The notes under the pieces are model-generated. The model was not told the origin of the DNA. It saw only the letters and a program-made list of their open reading frames with translations, and did no database searches. The translations under genes were made by a program, and so were the position numbers. From Candidatus Melainabacteria bacterium (GTDB lineage: Bacteria > Cyanobacteriota > Vampirovibrionia > Obscuribacterales > Obscuribacteraceae), in the NCBI GenBank assembly GCA_016699165.1, contig CP064963.1, forward strand, positions 3,100,001 through 3,164,000: a DNA stretch of 64,000 bases, given 5' to 3'. Below, one piece after another: positions 1 to 10,100 of this stretch. Position 1 is the stretch's first letter. Every line of letters begins with the position of its first letter.

Positions 1-1
1 G

Positions 2-514
2 AAATCACACCAGGAGCCCACCCAAGCAGAATGCAGCGAGAACAAAGAAGAGTGCGCTGAATCTAAAGAAGAAACATGTAGCGAATCACATGATGAAGCA
101 GTTGCATGCGAATCTAAAGAAGAAGACGTAGCTTCCGAAGTGACTGCTGAAGCGGAATCTGAAGAAGAAGCTGAAGAAGAATCCAAAGAAGAAGAATCCG
201 AAGAAGAATCGAAAGAAGAAGAGGGAGAGGGAGAAGAATCGAAGGAAGAAGAAAAAGAAGAAGTAACTGCCGACGCTGAAGAAGAGTCTGCTGAAGCTGA
301 AGACGAAAAAGAAGAAGAGAAAGAAGAAGTCGCAGCCGAAGCGGAAGAAGAAGTGAAAGACGACGAACCTCCAGCGGAAGAATCGTCTGATGAAGCTGCT
401 GAAGCCGAAGAATCTAAAGAAGAAGAAGCAGAAGAAGAGCCTAAAGAAGAGGTAGCTGCTGAAACTAAAGAAGAAGAAAAAACTGACGAAGGATCAGCTT
501 CTGAAGCTGCATAA
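2..514 (+). CDS. Glu/Lys-rich acidic protein, C-terminal part
   Basis: The reading frame is open from the left edge of the window and ends at TAA 512-514, so only the last 170 or so residues are visible and the start lies outside. The visible part is almost entirely low-complexity, with many SKEEE and AEEE runs mixed with Ala, Asp and Ser, and a few Cys near the left edge. No domain or membrane segment can be seen. Such strongly acidic tails are usually disordered, and the function cannot be read from this part. A Rho-independent terminator follows directly, which supports this being the real gene end. Confidence 0.7.
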   Translation, partial: KSHQEPTQAECSENKEECAESKEETCSESHDEAVACESKEEDVASEVTAEAESEEEAEEESKEEESEEESKEEEGEGEESKEEEKEEVTADAEEESAEAEDEKEEEKEEVAAEAEEEVKDDEPPAEESSDEAAEAEESKEEEAEEEPKEEVAAETKEEEKTDEGSASEAA

Positions 515-544
515 CAACAGTCGCATAACAACTGCATAGATTTG

Positions 545-588
545 AAAGGCCCCACACAAACTCGAAGAAAGAGAGGGGCTTTTCTTTT
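545..588 (+). terminator. Rho-independent terminator after the acidic protein gene
   Basis: AAAGGCCCC (545-553) pairs with GGGGCTTTT (575-583) through a loop of 21 bases, with one G-U pair, and a T-rich run follows. It lies 30 bases after the stop codon at 514. Confidence 0.75.
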
Positions 589-885
589 GGAGCGTGAATC
601 TCGACACTACTTTTTTGCAAAAGTGTTGCGCGTGAGGTGCAAGGGCAGCCGACCTCACGTTTTAATGTTGGCGCGAAACCTTAAATCGTGAGGTCCAGCG
701 CCAAAACACCTAACGTCTAACTCAACAACTTTTTAGTGCCACCAAAAAAAACTAATTGTTAGAAATAGGGTGTTTGGGCTGGAAACCTTATTTTTAACGC
801 CGACTGTTTTTTGAAGTGATCGTTTCGTTGTCAGAAAAGATGTATCTGACCGTCAGTTTTGCATTATTGATCTAAGAGACTATAC
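589..885. other. Intergenic stretch with three inverted repeats
   Basis: No convincing gene is present. There are three short inverted repeats: ACACT (604-608) with AGTGT (622-626), CGTGAGGT (631-638) with ACCTCACG (652-659), and TTGGCGC (668-674) with GCGCCAA (698-704). A further CGTGAGGT copy sits inside the last loop. They may be regulatory sites for the downstream membrane-protein gene or part of a dispersed repeat; the sequence alone does not decide. Confidence 0.45.
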
Positions 886-2466
886 TTGTGCTCGATGAAT
901 TTTTATCTTAGTCGTTGGATTTTTATAAGAGGTCTGTGCCTGGTCTATCTCACGGCATTCCTCTCTGCGAGCCATCAAATGATGGGTCTTTACGGGCAGG
1001 ATGGAATTCTTCCCATTGCCGAGTATATAAAGCAAATATCTAGCGGAGGGCATTCGGCATCCGCAGCGGCAACAGTCAACTTTTTCAGCCAGCCTACAGT
1101 CTTCTGGATTGACCAACAAGACATGGTTCTACTTGTGATACCAATCGTGGGAGTGGTGGCATCGCTCCTTGCGCTTGTTGGAATTTTGACCGGCGAATAT
1201 TTATTCTTGTGCTGGTTCTTGTATTTGTCCATCGTCAATGTTGGACAAGATTTTATGTCGTTTCAGTGGGACACCTTACTGCTTGAAACGGGCTTCCTCG
1301 CTTTGTTTTTCACCACCTGGCGTCCGCTTGAGGCAGGATGGAGAAGACATCTTCGATTAAGACTGCCATCGTGGTGTTTTGAACAAGAAAAAAATCCGCT
1401 TGTAGTTCTTTGGTTGTATCGCTGGTTGTTATTTCGATTGATGTTCTCGTCGGGAATTGTGAAACTGGCAAGCGGCGATCCGACTTGGCACAATCTGACC
1501 GCACTTTGTTATCACTATGAAACGCAACCACTGCCAACACCTCTTGCCTGGTTCTGCGATCAAGCACCGCGTGAAGTGCATGTGTTTGGCGCGATTATCA
1601 TGTTTATTATTGAGCTTGTAGTACCGTTTAGTGTTTTTCTTTCCACCAGACCGCGACATCTAGGCGCAGTTATTATGATTGCCTTTCAAGTAGCGATAAT
1701 GTTGACTGGCAATTATTGTTATTTCAATTGGCTCACCATTTTGCTTTGCGTTTTACTTTTCGACGATGGCTTTGTCGATTCGCAGCTTGGAGCGACCTTT
1801 TCCAATTGGCTGGCACCACTTGCCAGTTTGCGAGATCCAGGCAAAATAGCAAAATTTATTGTGGCTCCGGCAAGTACTCTCATCTTATTCGTTAGCAGCT
1901 TTTACTTTATGCAATCGGTAATGGATTACCGAAGTTTTGCGCCGCAACTTTTAGTTCCAATTGTGGCACTTTCTCCCTGGCATATTTCCAGTTCTTATGG
2001 TCTATTTGCAATAATGACTACAACAAGACCCGAGATTGAAATCGAAGGTAGCGAAGACGGAATAAACTGGAAAACTTACGAGTTTAAATACAAAATCGGT
2101 CCCTGTAATCGAATACCACCTACGGTGGCACCTGTACAACCGAGGCTCGATTGGCAAATGTGGTTCCAAGCAATATCACCAACTAAATTGTCGCACAATT
2201 CCTGGTTCGTCAGATTCTTGCGAAAATTGCTTGACGGCTCGCCTTCTGTCACTGCATTGCTTGAGAAGAATCCATTTCCAGATCCGATGCATCAACCCAA
2301 AATGCTTCGTGCTAGTTTTTACAATTATGAGTTTACGCAATGGCCAGCATTGTCTAGCGAAGGTCTCTGGTGGAAACGAACTTTGATGGGCGAATATCTT
2401 ACTTTGAGGCGCGAAGACATTAAAGAAAATGAAGTGAACTTACCCACGATGAGGGATGAAAAATGA
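886..2466 (+). CDS. Lipase maturation factor family membrane protein
   Basis: Polytopic membrane protein of about 525 residues that matches the layout of the lipase maturation factor (LMF1/DUF1222) family. It opens with a hydrophobic segment and a GLYGQDGILP-type motif, has an FQWDTLLLETG motif in the first half and NYCYFNWLT in the middle, and ends in a soluble WxMWFQAIS...NPFP...FTQW region typical of the family. In animals LMF1 helps dimeric lipases fold in the ER. The role of bacterial homologues is not established. TTG 886 is preceded at good distance by AAGAG, while ATG 895 is three codons further in; either could be the start. The next gene overlaps by 4 bases, so the two are probably co-translated. 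Confidence 0.8.
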   Translation: MCSMNFYLSRWIFIRGLCLVYLTAFLSASHQMMGLYGQDGILPIAEYIKQISSGGHSASAAATVNFFSQPTVFWIDQQDMVLLVIPIVGVVASLLALVGILTGEYLFLCWFLYLSIVNVGQDFMSFQWDTLLLETGFLALFFTTWRPLEAGWRRHLRLRLPSWCFEQEKNPLVVLWLYRWLLFRLMFSSGIVKLASGDPTWHNLTALCYHYETQPLPTPLAWFCDQAPREVHVFGAIIMFIIELVVPFSVFLSTRPRHLGAVIMIAFQVAIMLTGNYCYFNWLTILLCVLLFDDGFVDSQLGATFSNWLAPLASLRDPGKIAKFIVAPASTLILFVSSFYFMQSVMDYRSFAPQLLVPIVALSPWHISSSYGLFAIMTTTRPEIEIEGSEDGINWKTYEFKYKIGPCNRIPPTVAPVQPRLDWQMWFQAISPTKLSHNSWFVRFLRKLLDGSPSVTALLEKNPFPDPMHQPKMLRASFYNYEFTQWPALSSEGLWWKRTLMGEYLTLRREDIKENEVNLPTMRDEK

Positions 2467-3173
2467 GAGATTTGAAAATCGAAATTTCTCGCAAGAATTT
2501 CATGGGCATTCTTATTCTTGTGATTCTTTTGGCGTTGTGGATTATTTCGCCGTTTGGAATCGGCAGGTCGCTTGGTTTGAAATTGAACTTCTACAACCAC
2601 TTCTTGAACTTCTCTGACCAATCAAAAGCGATGGAAGCGCATTTCTGGCACGTTGCCGCAAATACATTCAGAAGAAACGGCTACAGCGTCGTGGATGACT
2701 CGGTGGGAATGCTATGCGGGATACCTTCGGTCGATATTCTCATAGACGACGACCTGGACATGGATAAGAAGACGCTCAACACCAAAATTAAGAGCAGACT
2801 TTCGATTCATTTGACCCCAGTTGAGCAATCGACCAATTATGAAAGCAAAAACGTCGACTCCAACTTCCCAAATTTCGACAGAGCTGACCTTTTCAAGGAA
2901 ATAATCTCAGACGATTTAGAAAAGCACGTAGACGAATTGGCATCAACTAAATTCGTAACACCGAATTACAGCTGGTATTGGGCCATTTATGCCCTTGCTT
3001 TGAGTGCAATTGGGGGGCTCATAGTATTAGTAGGGGATGAAGTCAAGACCAAGCGGGTTCGCGACATCGTTACACTCCTATTGCTTGCCCCATTACTTTT
3101 CCTGATCCTCTGGCGGGTCGGCACCCTGCTGCTTGGGATGTTTTTGTATGCAGTTGCGCCGAAGCCAAGCTGA
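2463..3173 (+). CDS. Membrane protein of unknown function
   Basis: The 236-residue product starts in an ATGA overlap with the lipase-maturation-factor-like gene, which makes translational coupling likely. One membrane segment lies near residues 13-32, a soluble domain of about 130 residues follows with several Asp-rich turns, and two membrane segments sit near residues 173-192 and 200-225. I do not recognise the family. The coupling suggests that it works with, or is membrane-inserted next to, the upstream protein. Confidence 0.65.
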   Translation: MRDLKIEISRKNFMGILILVILLALWIISPFGIGRSLGLKLNFYNHFLNFSDQSKAMEAHFWHVAANTFRRNGYSVVDDSVGMLCGIPSVDILIDDDLDMDKKTLNTKIKSRLSIHLTPVEQSTNYESKNVDSNFPNFDRADLFKEIISDDLEKHVDELASTKFVTPNYSWYWAIYALALSAIGGLIVLVGDEVKTKRVRDIVTLLLLAPLLFLILWRVGTLLLGMFLYAVAPKPS

Positions 3174-3344
3174 TTAAAAGCAGCTTAATCGTAAAGAAAA
3201 GTGCTTGTTCTAGATCTGATACTGACAAGCTTCGTGATATATTTGGTGTCTGTTTAATAGTTCGCTGACCTCTGTTCTCAACCTTTTTTAAGTCCTTAGA
3301 AAACGTATGAAGAGCGCACGGTCTGAAAGGTTGATAATAAGTAA

Positions 3345-3635
3345 ATGAATAACAAACTCTTTGTGGGCAATCTCGCCTATCAAACATCGGATGCTGAGCT
3401 TCAAGAGCTTTTCGCCGAGCATGGTGCCGTGAACTCAGTTCAAGTCGCCAAAGACCGTGAAACCGGTCGCTCACGCGGATTCGCCTTTGTAGAAATGGGC
3501 ACCCAATCCGAAGCCGAAGCAGCTATCAAAGCTCTCAACGGCAGAGAAGTGAGAGGACGTCAGATTTCTGTAGTCGTTTCACAACCAAAACCACGCACTG
3601 GTGGCGGTGGTGGCGGCGGCGGTCGCGGGCGCTAA
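3345..3635 (+). CDS. RRM-type RNA-binding protein with Gly-rich tail
   Basis: The 96-residue protein is a single RNA-recognition motif. RNP2 is LFVGNL (residues 5-10) and RNP1 is RGFAFVEM (residues 44-51), both with the aromatic residues that stack on RNA. A tail of Gly and Arg follows from about residue 84. This is the architecture of the cyanobacterial Rbp proteins, which are often cold-regulated and act in RNA handling. The 170-base gap upstream has room for its own promoter and a long leader; a GAAAGG stretch lies rather far (about 14 bases) before the ATG. A similar protein in a non-cyanobacterium supports a cyanobacterial-sister lineage, but RRM proteins also occur elsewhere. Confidence 0.9.
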   Translation: MNNKLFVGNLAYQTSDAELQELFAEHGAVNSVQVAKDRETGRSRGFAFVEMGTQSEAEAAIKALNGREVRGRQISVVVSQPKPRTGGGGGGGGRGR

Positions 3636-3691
3636 GTTGTAATTTCCACGTTCGTCCATCTTTTAGAAACTATATATAGAGGAAATACAAC

Positions 3692-4567
3692 TTGAACTTA
3701 AACTTGAATTGGATTGAATTTACAGCAGTATTCTCCGTGATGTTTTTGCTCCACACCTTTGGAATCACTTTTGGTTACCATAGGCTGTTGTCGCATCGTT
3801 CATTCAAGTGCATTAAACCGCTAGAGTACTTCTTTGTACTCTGCGGTTATCTCGCTTTTGAAGGCTCACCAATCTGGTGGGCCACGATTCACAGAGCGCA
3901 CCACAGACATCACGATACTCCACTTGATCCCCACTCACCACGCAATGGCATTCTTTATGCTCATTTTGGTTGGTTGGGCGAGAAGCGTTATCCTGATCAC
4001 ATAGACCCCATCACTCAGTCGCAAGATTTGATCAAAGATCCTATCTACAGATTGCTCGATGGTGGCGACGATTTGAGACGTGGACACCACATCAGCTTCG
4101 CTACCGGCTTCGCTTTCAGAGCATTGCTCTGGGCAGTGTTCGGTTGGCAGGTCGCTCTGGCTAGCTTGCTTGCAGGACTTTTGGTCATGCAAACACCGCT
4201 ATGGCTAAATGTCGTTTGTCACTTACGCCAGTTTGGTTACCGCAGTTTTGCCACCACAGACGACAGCGTTAATTGCTGGTGGGTTGCCGCTTTGACCATG
4301 GGTGAAGGCTGGCACAACAACCACCACGCGTTCCCTGGTTCACCCAGAATGGGAGCACGTTGGTTCGAAGTCGATCCAACCTGGATGTTGATTGCAGCTT
4401 GCAAAAAACTTGGTTGGGTAACTGTCGCCAATGTACCGGAAAAATTGATGTCCGGTCGCGCATGCAAAGGTTCTTCGGTGAAAGACGATCGTGGTCTGGT
4501 CATCGCTCAGAACATCGCAGCTGCTGCGGCTGAACTCAAGAAACCTGCTTTGAGCGGCTCACGCTAA
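3692..4567 (+). CDS. Acyl-CoA/acyl-lipid delta-9 fatty acid desaturase
   Basis: Membrane di-iron desaturase of 291 residues, the usual length of the bacterial DesC/OLE1-like group. All three histidine boxes are present: HRLLSH (30-35), HRAHH (67-71) and HNNHH (208-212). Hydrophobic segments lie around residues 10-30, 45-65 and 145-175. The enzyme introduces a cis double bond into saturated acyl chains and so controls membrane fluidity, which fits the neighbouring RRM protein if both respond to cold. The TTG start is chosen because AGAGGA sits 8 bases before it. The 3' end overlaps the convergent Clp-N-like gene by 32 bases. Confidence 0.92.
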   Translation: MNLNLNWIEFTAVFSVMFLLHTFGITFGYHRLLSHRSFKCIKPLEYFFVLCGYLAFEGSPIWWATIHRAHHRHHDTPLDPHSPRNGILYAHFGWLGEKRYPDHIDPITQSQDLIKDPIYRLLDGGDDLRRGHHISFATGFAFRALLWAVFGWQVALASLLAGLLVMQTPLWLNVVCHLRQFGYRSFATTDDSVNCWWVAALTMGEGWHNNHHAFPGSPRMGARWFEVDPTWMLIAACKKLGWVTVANVPEKLMSGRACKGSSVKDDRGLVIAQNIAAAAAELKKPALSGSR

Positions 4568-5831
4568 GGCTCATCGACTGAATCGGAACGGTTACAAGAA
4601 TTGCTAAAAGGCGCAAAAGCAAAGTATGCTGAGCGCCTTTTTCTTCGTCTTCACAATCAACGTCGTTCCAGCCGAGCTGCCCGAGTTCTTCGGTTTTGTA
4701 TGCTAGTCGGTAATACAAATCCATATTTTCGTTTTGTCTTCTTAGGAATGCGACAAAGTCGGTATTAGAATCAATTTCGCTTATAGCCTGCGGTTCGCGG
4801 GTGTTTTCTATGAAATTTTCTAGCAAGAACACGTCGTGTATTTCGTTTGTACGAGCTGGAATTTCCATTTCAAAATCGAATGAGTCACCACCGGCAATGG
4901 CAATAGATGCCACTTCTTTACCGTTTCCGTCATCTTCGTGGTAAAAAGTTTCGACTGTATTTAGGTCACTGTATTTGAATGATGCCGACTGCGAGCCATC
5001 CACCATCACAAACTGATTTTCATAAAATAGAATCAGCTCCTGGGGATTGTTCATATAAATACCAAGCAAGCCAGGCTCTGCTTCTGGCAAGTTTCTTGCC
5101 GCCACAAAACTATCTATGAGTTCTAAATCGCGGCGAGTTTTTTCCTTAATTCCACGAGTGTAAGGCGGCTTTATGTCAGGGATTTCTCTGTTGTCTGACT
5201 CACCCAGATATTTGATCAATTGCAGAGTTCGTAAAAAATCAAACTCTGCACTGTCTAAACCAATTGAATGCTTCAGTTCGTCAGTCAAATTGCCGTCGCG
5301 CAACCAGTTGAGTGCCAGGCGATTGAATTTGCTTAACGTTGAATTTCCCGCTGTTATTTCCTTGTTAACGGCTGTTTCATCGATAGCGATAGACAAAAGA
5401 ACTGATTTGAAATGATCAATTTCGAATTCGGCTTCTTTCAAATTTTTAGCAAAATCTATTGAATCAAAAAGTATCTGCGCCAGTATCTGGCCCGTTGTAA
5501 TATCACCTTCGTAGCCAAGGTCTAAACACTCAATTGCGCATTTTTCTAGAGTCTTAAAAATAGCATCACCTAATGGAATTTTATAGAATTCCAGAGATCG
5601 AGAAGGAGCAAATTTCGCGAATAATTCCCCCTCTCTGCTTCTCATAAATCCAATACGATTCAATTGAGATTCTTTGAGTTTAGATGCGACTTTGCGTGCG
5701 GTCGTATTTTGCTGCTGACGAAGTGCAAAGCATAGGTCGTCTATTTGCACGCAAGTGTCTTTTCTCGCCCATGCTATTAGTTCGGCGAATAGAAGCGCCT
5801 CGCGCGCCTTATCAGTCAGTTTTATTTGCAC
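4536..5831 (-). CDS. Clp-N-like domain protein without an ATPase domain
   Basis: The 431-residue product begins with LTDKAREALLFAELIA, which matches the start of the Clp repeat (N) domain of ClpA/ClpC. A second helical Clp-repeat-like stretch follows near residues 80-125 (LGDAIFKTLEKCAIE). No Walker motifs occur, so this is not an unfoldase but perhaps a substrate adaptor or a scaffold. The remaining 300 residues contain an acidic, mixed alpha/beta part that I do not recognise. The GTG start lies 12 bases after the HEAT-repeat gene, making this the last gene of the minus-strand cluster headed by thioredoxin and the triple-AAA protease. It overlaps the desaturase gene tail to tail. Confidence 0.7.
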   Translation of the reverse strand: MQIKLTDKAREALLFAELIAWARKDTCVQIDDLCFALRQQQNTTARKVASKLKESQLNRIGFMRSREGELFAKFAPSRSLEFYKIPLGDAIFKTLEKCAIECLDLGYEGDITTGQILAQILFDSIDFAKNLKEAEFEIDHFKSVLLSIAIDETAVNKEITAGNSTLSKFNRLALNWLRDGNLTDELKHSIGLDSAEFDFLRTLQLIKYLGESDNREIPDIKPPYTRGIKEKTRRDLELIDSFVAARNLPEAEPGLLGIYMNNPQELILFYENQFVMVDGSQSASFKYSDLNTVETFYHEDDGNGKEVASIAIAGGDSFDFEMEIPARTNEIHDVFLLENFIENTREPQAISEIDSNTDFVAFLRRQNENMDLYYRLAYKTEELGQLGWNDVDCEDEEKGAQHTLLLRLLAILVTVPIQSMSLSVSRSKQVS

Positions 5832-5843
5832 TGTTCGTAATTC

Positions 5844-7055
5844 TTAGTTAGCCTGGTTCAACCGTGTTATAGCCTGCTCTGCATATCTTACCAGAGAGGT
5901 GTCTGGGTCTTTAAGAGCTTCGGTCAAAGCTGGAAGCGCCACACGTGCAGCGGGTCCGATGTGACCTAAAACTTCTGCAGCCTGATGCTTGGTGTGCACG
6001 TCTCCACTTTTAAGCATATCAATTAATTTAGGTACGGCTGGAGCGGCATCGGCACCGAAGTTTGACAAATAACTGACGGCATTGCGACTTAGTAATGGGT
6101 CGTCGAGCAAGTCTATGTAGAGCTGCAATATGTGCGGGTCTTTGCGGTCGATGCTTTGCAGAGCATTCATGGCCGAATATTTTATGCTCGAATCGCTTTC
6201 TGTTTTAATCATCTCGATAAGTTTTGGAATAGCCGCTTTAGACGAAGATTGGTAGGAGCCAAGCGCCTGGCAGCCAGCGTTTCGCACGATAGCGTAATTA
6301 TCGTCTAATGTTTTCATCAGTGCAGGCACAACGAAATCAGGATTTGCTCTGAAGCGAGAAAGTGCATAGAGAGCCGATTGTCGGATGAGTTGAGAATCTT
6401 GATTGGATAACTCGGTAACTAAAATTTTGGTTGTTTCCGCTGCAAGCGCGGGTCTTTCTTGTTGTGCAAGGCGAGCTAAAGCATCGAGTGCAGCGCGTTT
6501 TACTGCGGGCTCTGGCGATGTATTTAAGGTTTGAATAATGGCTGCTTTGATGTCGTCGTTGCGCGGACCGATATTGCCCAAGGCAGAGAGTAGGGAGCTT
6601 TTGATTTCACGTTTTTGACTGGATTTTAGGATGCCGATTATTGTTTTAACTGATTGGTTAGAGAAGTAGAAATCCTCATAGCCAGTCAGTCTATTCAAAA
6701 GATTAGCCATAGGAGTCTGAATAGTCTCGTCGTTGGTGTCCATGGCGTCGACAATGGCGGGGATGGCGTTGACTGGATAATTGCGCAAAGCAGTTTCGAT
6801 GTCGCTACAGTTTTGATTGTTAGCTTTGAAGCGAGCGCGTGCCTCGTCGATTAATTGTCGAGCCTCTCGCTCTGCCGTTTTATCTTGTACTGGCGCGGTC
6901 GATTTCTTTGTATTCTGTTCTGTTGACTCGGTTTTCAGATCACCTTCGCTTGGAAGTCCTCGACCGGCACGCGCATAGGCAGTATCAAATGTGGTGGCGC
7001 CGACTAATGCCAGCGACACTATGCAAAGCGTTGCTCTTGAGCTTCTGCGGAGCAT
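5844..7055 (-). CDS. Exported HEAT-repeat protein
   Basis: About 403 residues. The N-terminus is a signal peptide (Arg-rich start, hydrophobic core, TAYARA-type cleavage region), followed by a charged linker to about residue 60. From about residue 75 to the end there are tandem helical repeats of 33-38 residues with the pattern PALxxxLxDxxxxVRxxAxxALxxI, typical of HEAT/PBS-lyase-like repeats. Such solenoids bind proteins. The ATG at 7053-7055 is preferred to the TTG two codons earlier because GGAGGG lies about 7 bases before the ATG. It sits 50 bases downstream of the triple-AAA protease and 12 bases upstream of the Clp-N protein, so a role as a binding partner of the protease is plausible but unproven. 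Confidence 0.85.
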   Translation of the reverse strand: MLRRSSRATLCIVSLALVGATTFDTAYARAGRGLPSEGDLKTESTEQNTKKSTAPVQDKTAEREARQLIDEARARFKANNQNCSDIETALRNYPVNAIPAIVDAMDTNDETIQTPMANLLNRLTGYEDFYFSNQSVKTIIGILKSSQKREIKSSLLSALGNIGPRNDDIKAAIIQTLNTSPEPAVKRAALDALARLAQQERPALAAETTKILVTELSNQDSQLIRQSALYALSRFRANPDFVVPALMKTLDDNYAIVRNAGCQALGSYQSSSKAAIPKLIEMIKTESDSSIKYSAMNALQSIDRKDPHILQLYIDLLDDPLLSRNAVSYLSNFGADAAPAVPKLIDMLKSGDVHTKHQAAEVLGHIGPAARVALPALTEALKDPDTSLVRYAEQAITRLNQAN

Positions 7056-7105
7056 AAGCAATCCCTCCCTCGATCTTGATACTGATTCGTATGGAACGAT
7101 CTTAT

Positions 7106-10100
7106 CTAAGATGGCTCTTTTGGAGTATCGGGTTTTTCCTGAGTTTGACTGTCTTCAGACTTTTCGCCGGATGGTTTTTCAGAATCTGGCTGGTGCTTAC
7201 CATTGCCATTTCCGTTGCCATTACCGTTTCCGTTTTTCTTTCCACCTAGTGTACCGAGTTGGCCAATGAATTCAGTATTGATTACCGCCCTTTTGCCAAC
7301 GAACTTACGCTCAGAAAGTTCAGCAATTTCTTTGTCGATCTCGGCTTCAGATTTGCCTGGCTCCATGATTGCAACCAGGTCTTTGTAGTACAAAGTTTCT
7401 TTTTCAACAAGTGCCGCGGCGATTTTGTCCAGTTCGGGACGTTTGGAGATAATCAATTTCTCTACGTTTTCGTAGCAATGATCGACTATTTTTTTGATTT
7501 CTAATTCAATTTCGCGTTCGGTTTCAGGAGATGCCGTGCCACGAAGTTGCCCTGTCCAAGTGTCATAGCCGAAAGCAACATCAGTGTTGAAAGTGAATTT
7601 GCCCATTCCATACTTTCGAACCATTGATGCTGCGTTCATCGCCACGCTTCTCAAGTCGGACGAGACACCTTGAGTATTCACTTCTTTAGTAATACGCTCA
7701 GCAATCAGCCCGCCAAGAGAGACTTCAATATCAACCATCAGTTCCATCTTGTTGCTGCTGTGGTGCATGTAATCATCTTTCGCCACTGACCACATGTATC
7801 CTAATGCTCTACCGGTTGGAATGATGGTCACTATTTGGATGCGTTCGCGTAAATGTCTGTAGTAGGCGACGATTGTATGTCCAGCTTCGTGATAAGCGGT
7901 TTCCCAGAGGTCGTCCAGAACAATATGACTACTTCTATTCAGACCAAAGTGAACGCGTTGAATCGCCTGGATCATGTCGACTTGATTTATTTCAACACGT
8001 CCATTTTTGATTGCTATCAAACCTGCTTCATTTACGATGTTGGCTAGGTCTGCGCCTGAATCGTATACGGTCATTCTCGCAATCTCAAGTAAATTGGCTG
8101 TGACTTCTAGTTTCACCTTATCGGCATAATGATTGAGAATGGCTTCCCTACCTTCAAGGTTAGGTAAAGGAATCTCAATTTGACGGTCGAATCTACCAGG
8201 TCTTGTAAGAGCACCATCGAGCAACTTGGGATTGTTTGTTGCTCCAATTGTTAGAATTTTGTGCTTACCAAATCCATCCATTTCAACTAAAAGTTGATTT
8301 AGTGTCTGGTTATGTTCTGTTTGACCTCCAGCGCCGATATCAGCTACGCGTTGTGCACCAACTGCATCCAACTCGTCAATAAAGACAATGGCTGGTTTGC
8401 CACTACGACGTGCTTGTTCGTATACAGCGCGAATTCGCTGTGCGCCCAAACCAACCCAAACCTGCACAAACTCTGCTCCAGATACCGAATAGAATGCAAC
8501 TCCGGCTTCGTTTGCAATTGCTTTTGCTAGCATGGTTTTACCGGTTCCGGGACCGCCTACTAGCAAAATACCTTTAGGTGCTTTGATGCCGCTTTTCTGC
8601 ACTAGGTCGGCATGCTTGAGAAGTTGTACAACTTCGTGCGCTTCAGAGATTGCTTCGTCCATTCCTTTGACGTCGGAGAGCTTAACTTCCAAGTCTGGAA
8701 CTTTGGACATGTTGATTCCTGAGGTATTCAACTTATGTCCAGCCGTTACAGATATTCGGTTACACGCTTCTTCTAAATGTTCTATTTCAACACTTTGTTT
8801 GCCGTTGCGAACAGCAATGATTGCTGCCTCATTAACGGCGGCTTGGATATCTGCACCTGAGAAATTGAAAGACCATTTGCCTAATTCTTTCAAATCAGGT
8901 TCAGCGGACAGCTTAATTTCATTGAGATATTTTTGGAAAATCTTTTGTCGAGCCTCCGCATCAGGCAATCCGACATAAACTTTTCGATCGAATCGTCCTG
9001 AGCGTAAAAACGCAGGGTCCAAAGTATTTTCAACGTTTGTAGAGCCGATAGTGATAACGTTTGACTTGCCACCAATACCATCTAGTTCAATGAGAATCTG
9101 ATTGAGTTGAGCAGTCCGCTTACTGCCGAACTCATCGACGGTGCCACCAAGGGCATCAATCTCATCAATAAATACAATTGAGGCGGGGTTTTTGCGAGCT
9201 TGAGTGTAAAGGGCTCTAATTCTTCCAGGACCTTCTCCGGCAAACATGCTGCTGAAATAAGTTCCAGAAATTCCGTAAAACGGGACGCCAGCTTCATTAG
9301 CGATTGCTTTAGCTAGCATGGTTTTTCCCACTCCGGGCGGTCCAACCATCATGACGCCTTTTGGGATTTTGGCACCAATTTTTTGCAGTTCTTCTCCTCG
9401 TTGAAGGAAATCAACAATTTCTGAAATATCTCGTTTGACGTCGTCTATGCCGATAACATCGTCCAATCTAACTGTTGGATCGTGAGTGATTAGTTCCACT
9501 CCCGAAGTAAGAGTACGTTCCAAACCGATGGTTATATTGTCCATCGCGTTTTTGAGCATCTCTGCTGTAACCTTATTTGGTCCATCTGGCCTACGCGAGA
9601 GAATTGCCGCCTCGTTTACCAGGCTTGCAATATCTGCAGGAGAATAGTTGGCGGTTAGCTTCACAATTTCAGAGAAGTCTATACCTGGATCGTGAACTAC
9701 TTTACCGGTGTAGTACTGAAAGAGTTCTCTTCGTTCATCAATTGATGGAGGCTGGAAGTAGATACGACGGTCCATGCGACCCGCACGCATCAAAGCTGGA
9801 TCTAGCATGCCATCATTATTGGTGGCACCAATTACAAGCAGCCTGGAGCCGTAGAAGCCATCCATTTCGGTGAGCAAGGTGTTCAAAGTCATGTTCATAT
9901 CTGACTGAGCACCAAATCCTCGGTCTTCTCTTCGTCTTGAACCCATTGATTCAATTTCGTCAATGAAAAGAATTGCTCGCTCGTGTCGTTTTAGTTTACC
10001 GAAAAGCATTTTCAACTTTAAAACGCCCAGTCCAAAAAATAGACCGCTTATTGCGCCGCCTTCTACGACATAAAATGGAACACCAATTTCGTTTGCAATT

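Noticed and set aside
880..2621. Several open frames antisense to the lipase-maturation-factor-like gene
   Set aside because: They lack ribosome-binding sites and protein-like sequence and are explained as shadows of the strongly coding plus strand.
3070..3474. A 134-codon minus-strand frame across the gap before the RRM gene
   Set aside because: It crosses the clearly real RRM gene and the end of the previous gene; its product has no domain-like pattern.
7203..7240. Short tandem repeat of about 6 bases
   Set aside because: It encodes the Asn-Gly tail of the triple-AAA protease and needs no separate explanation.
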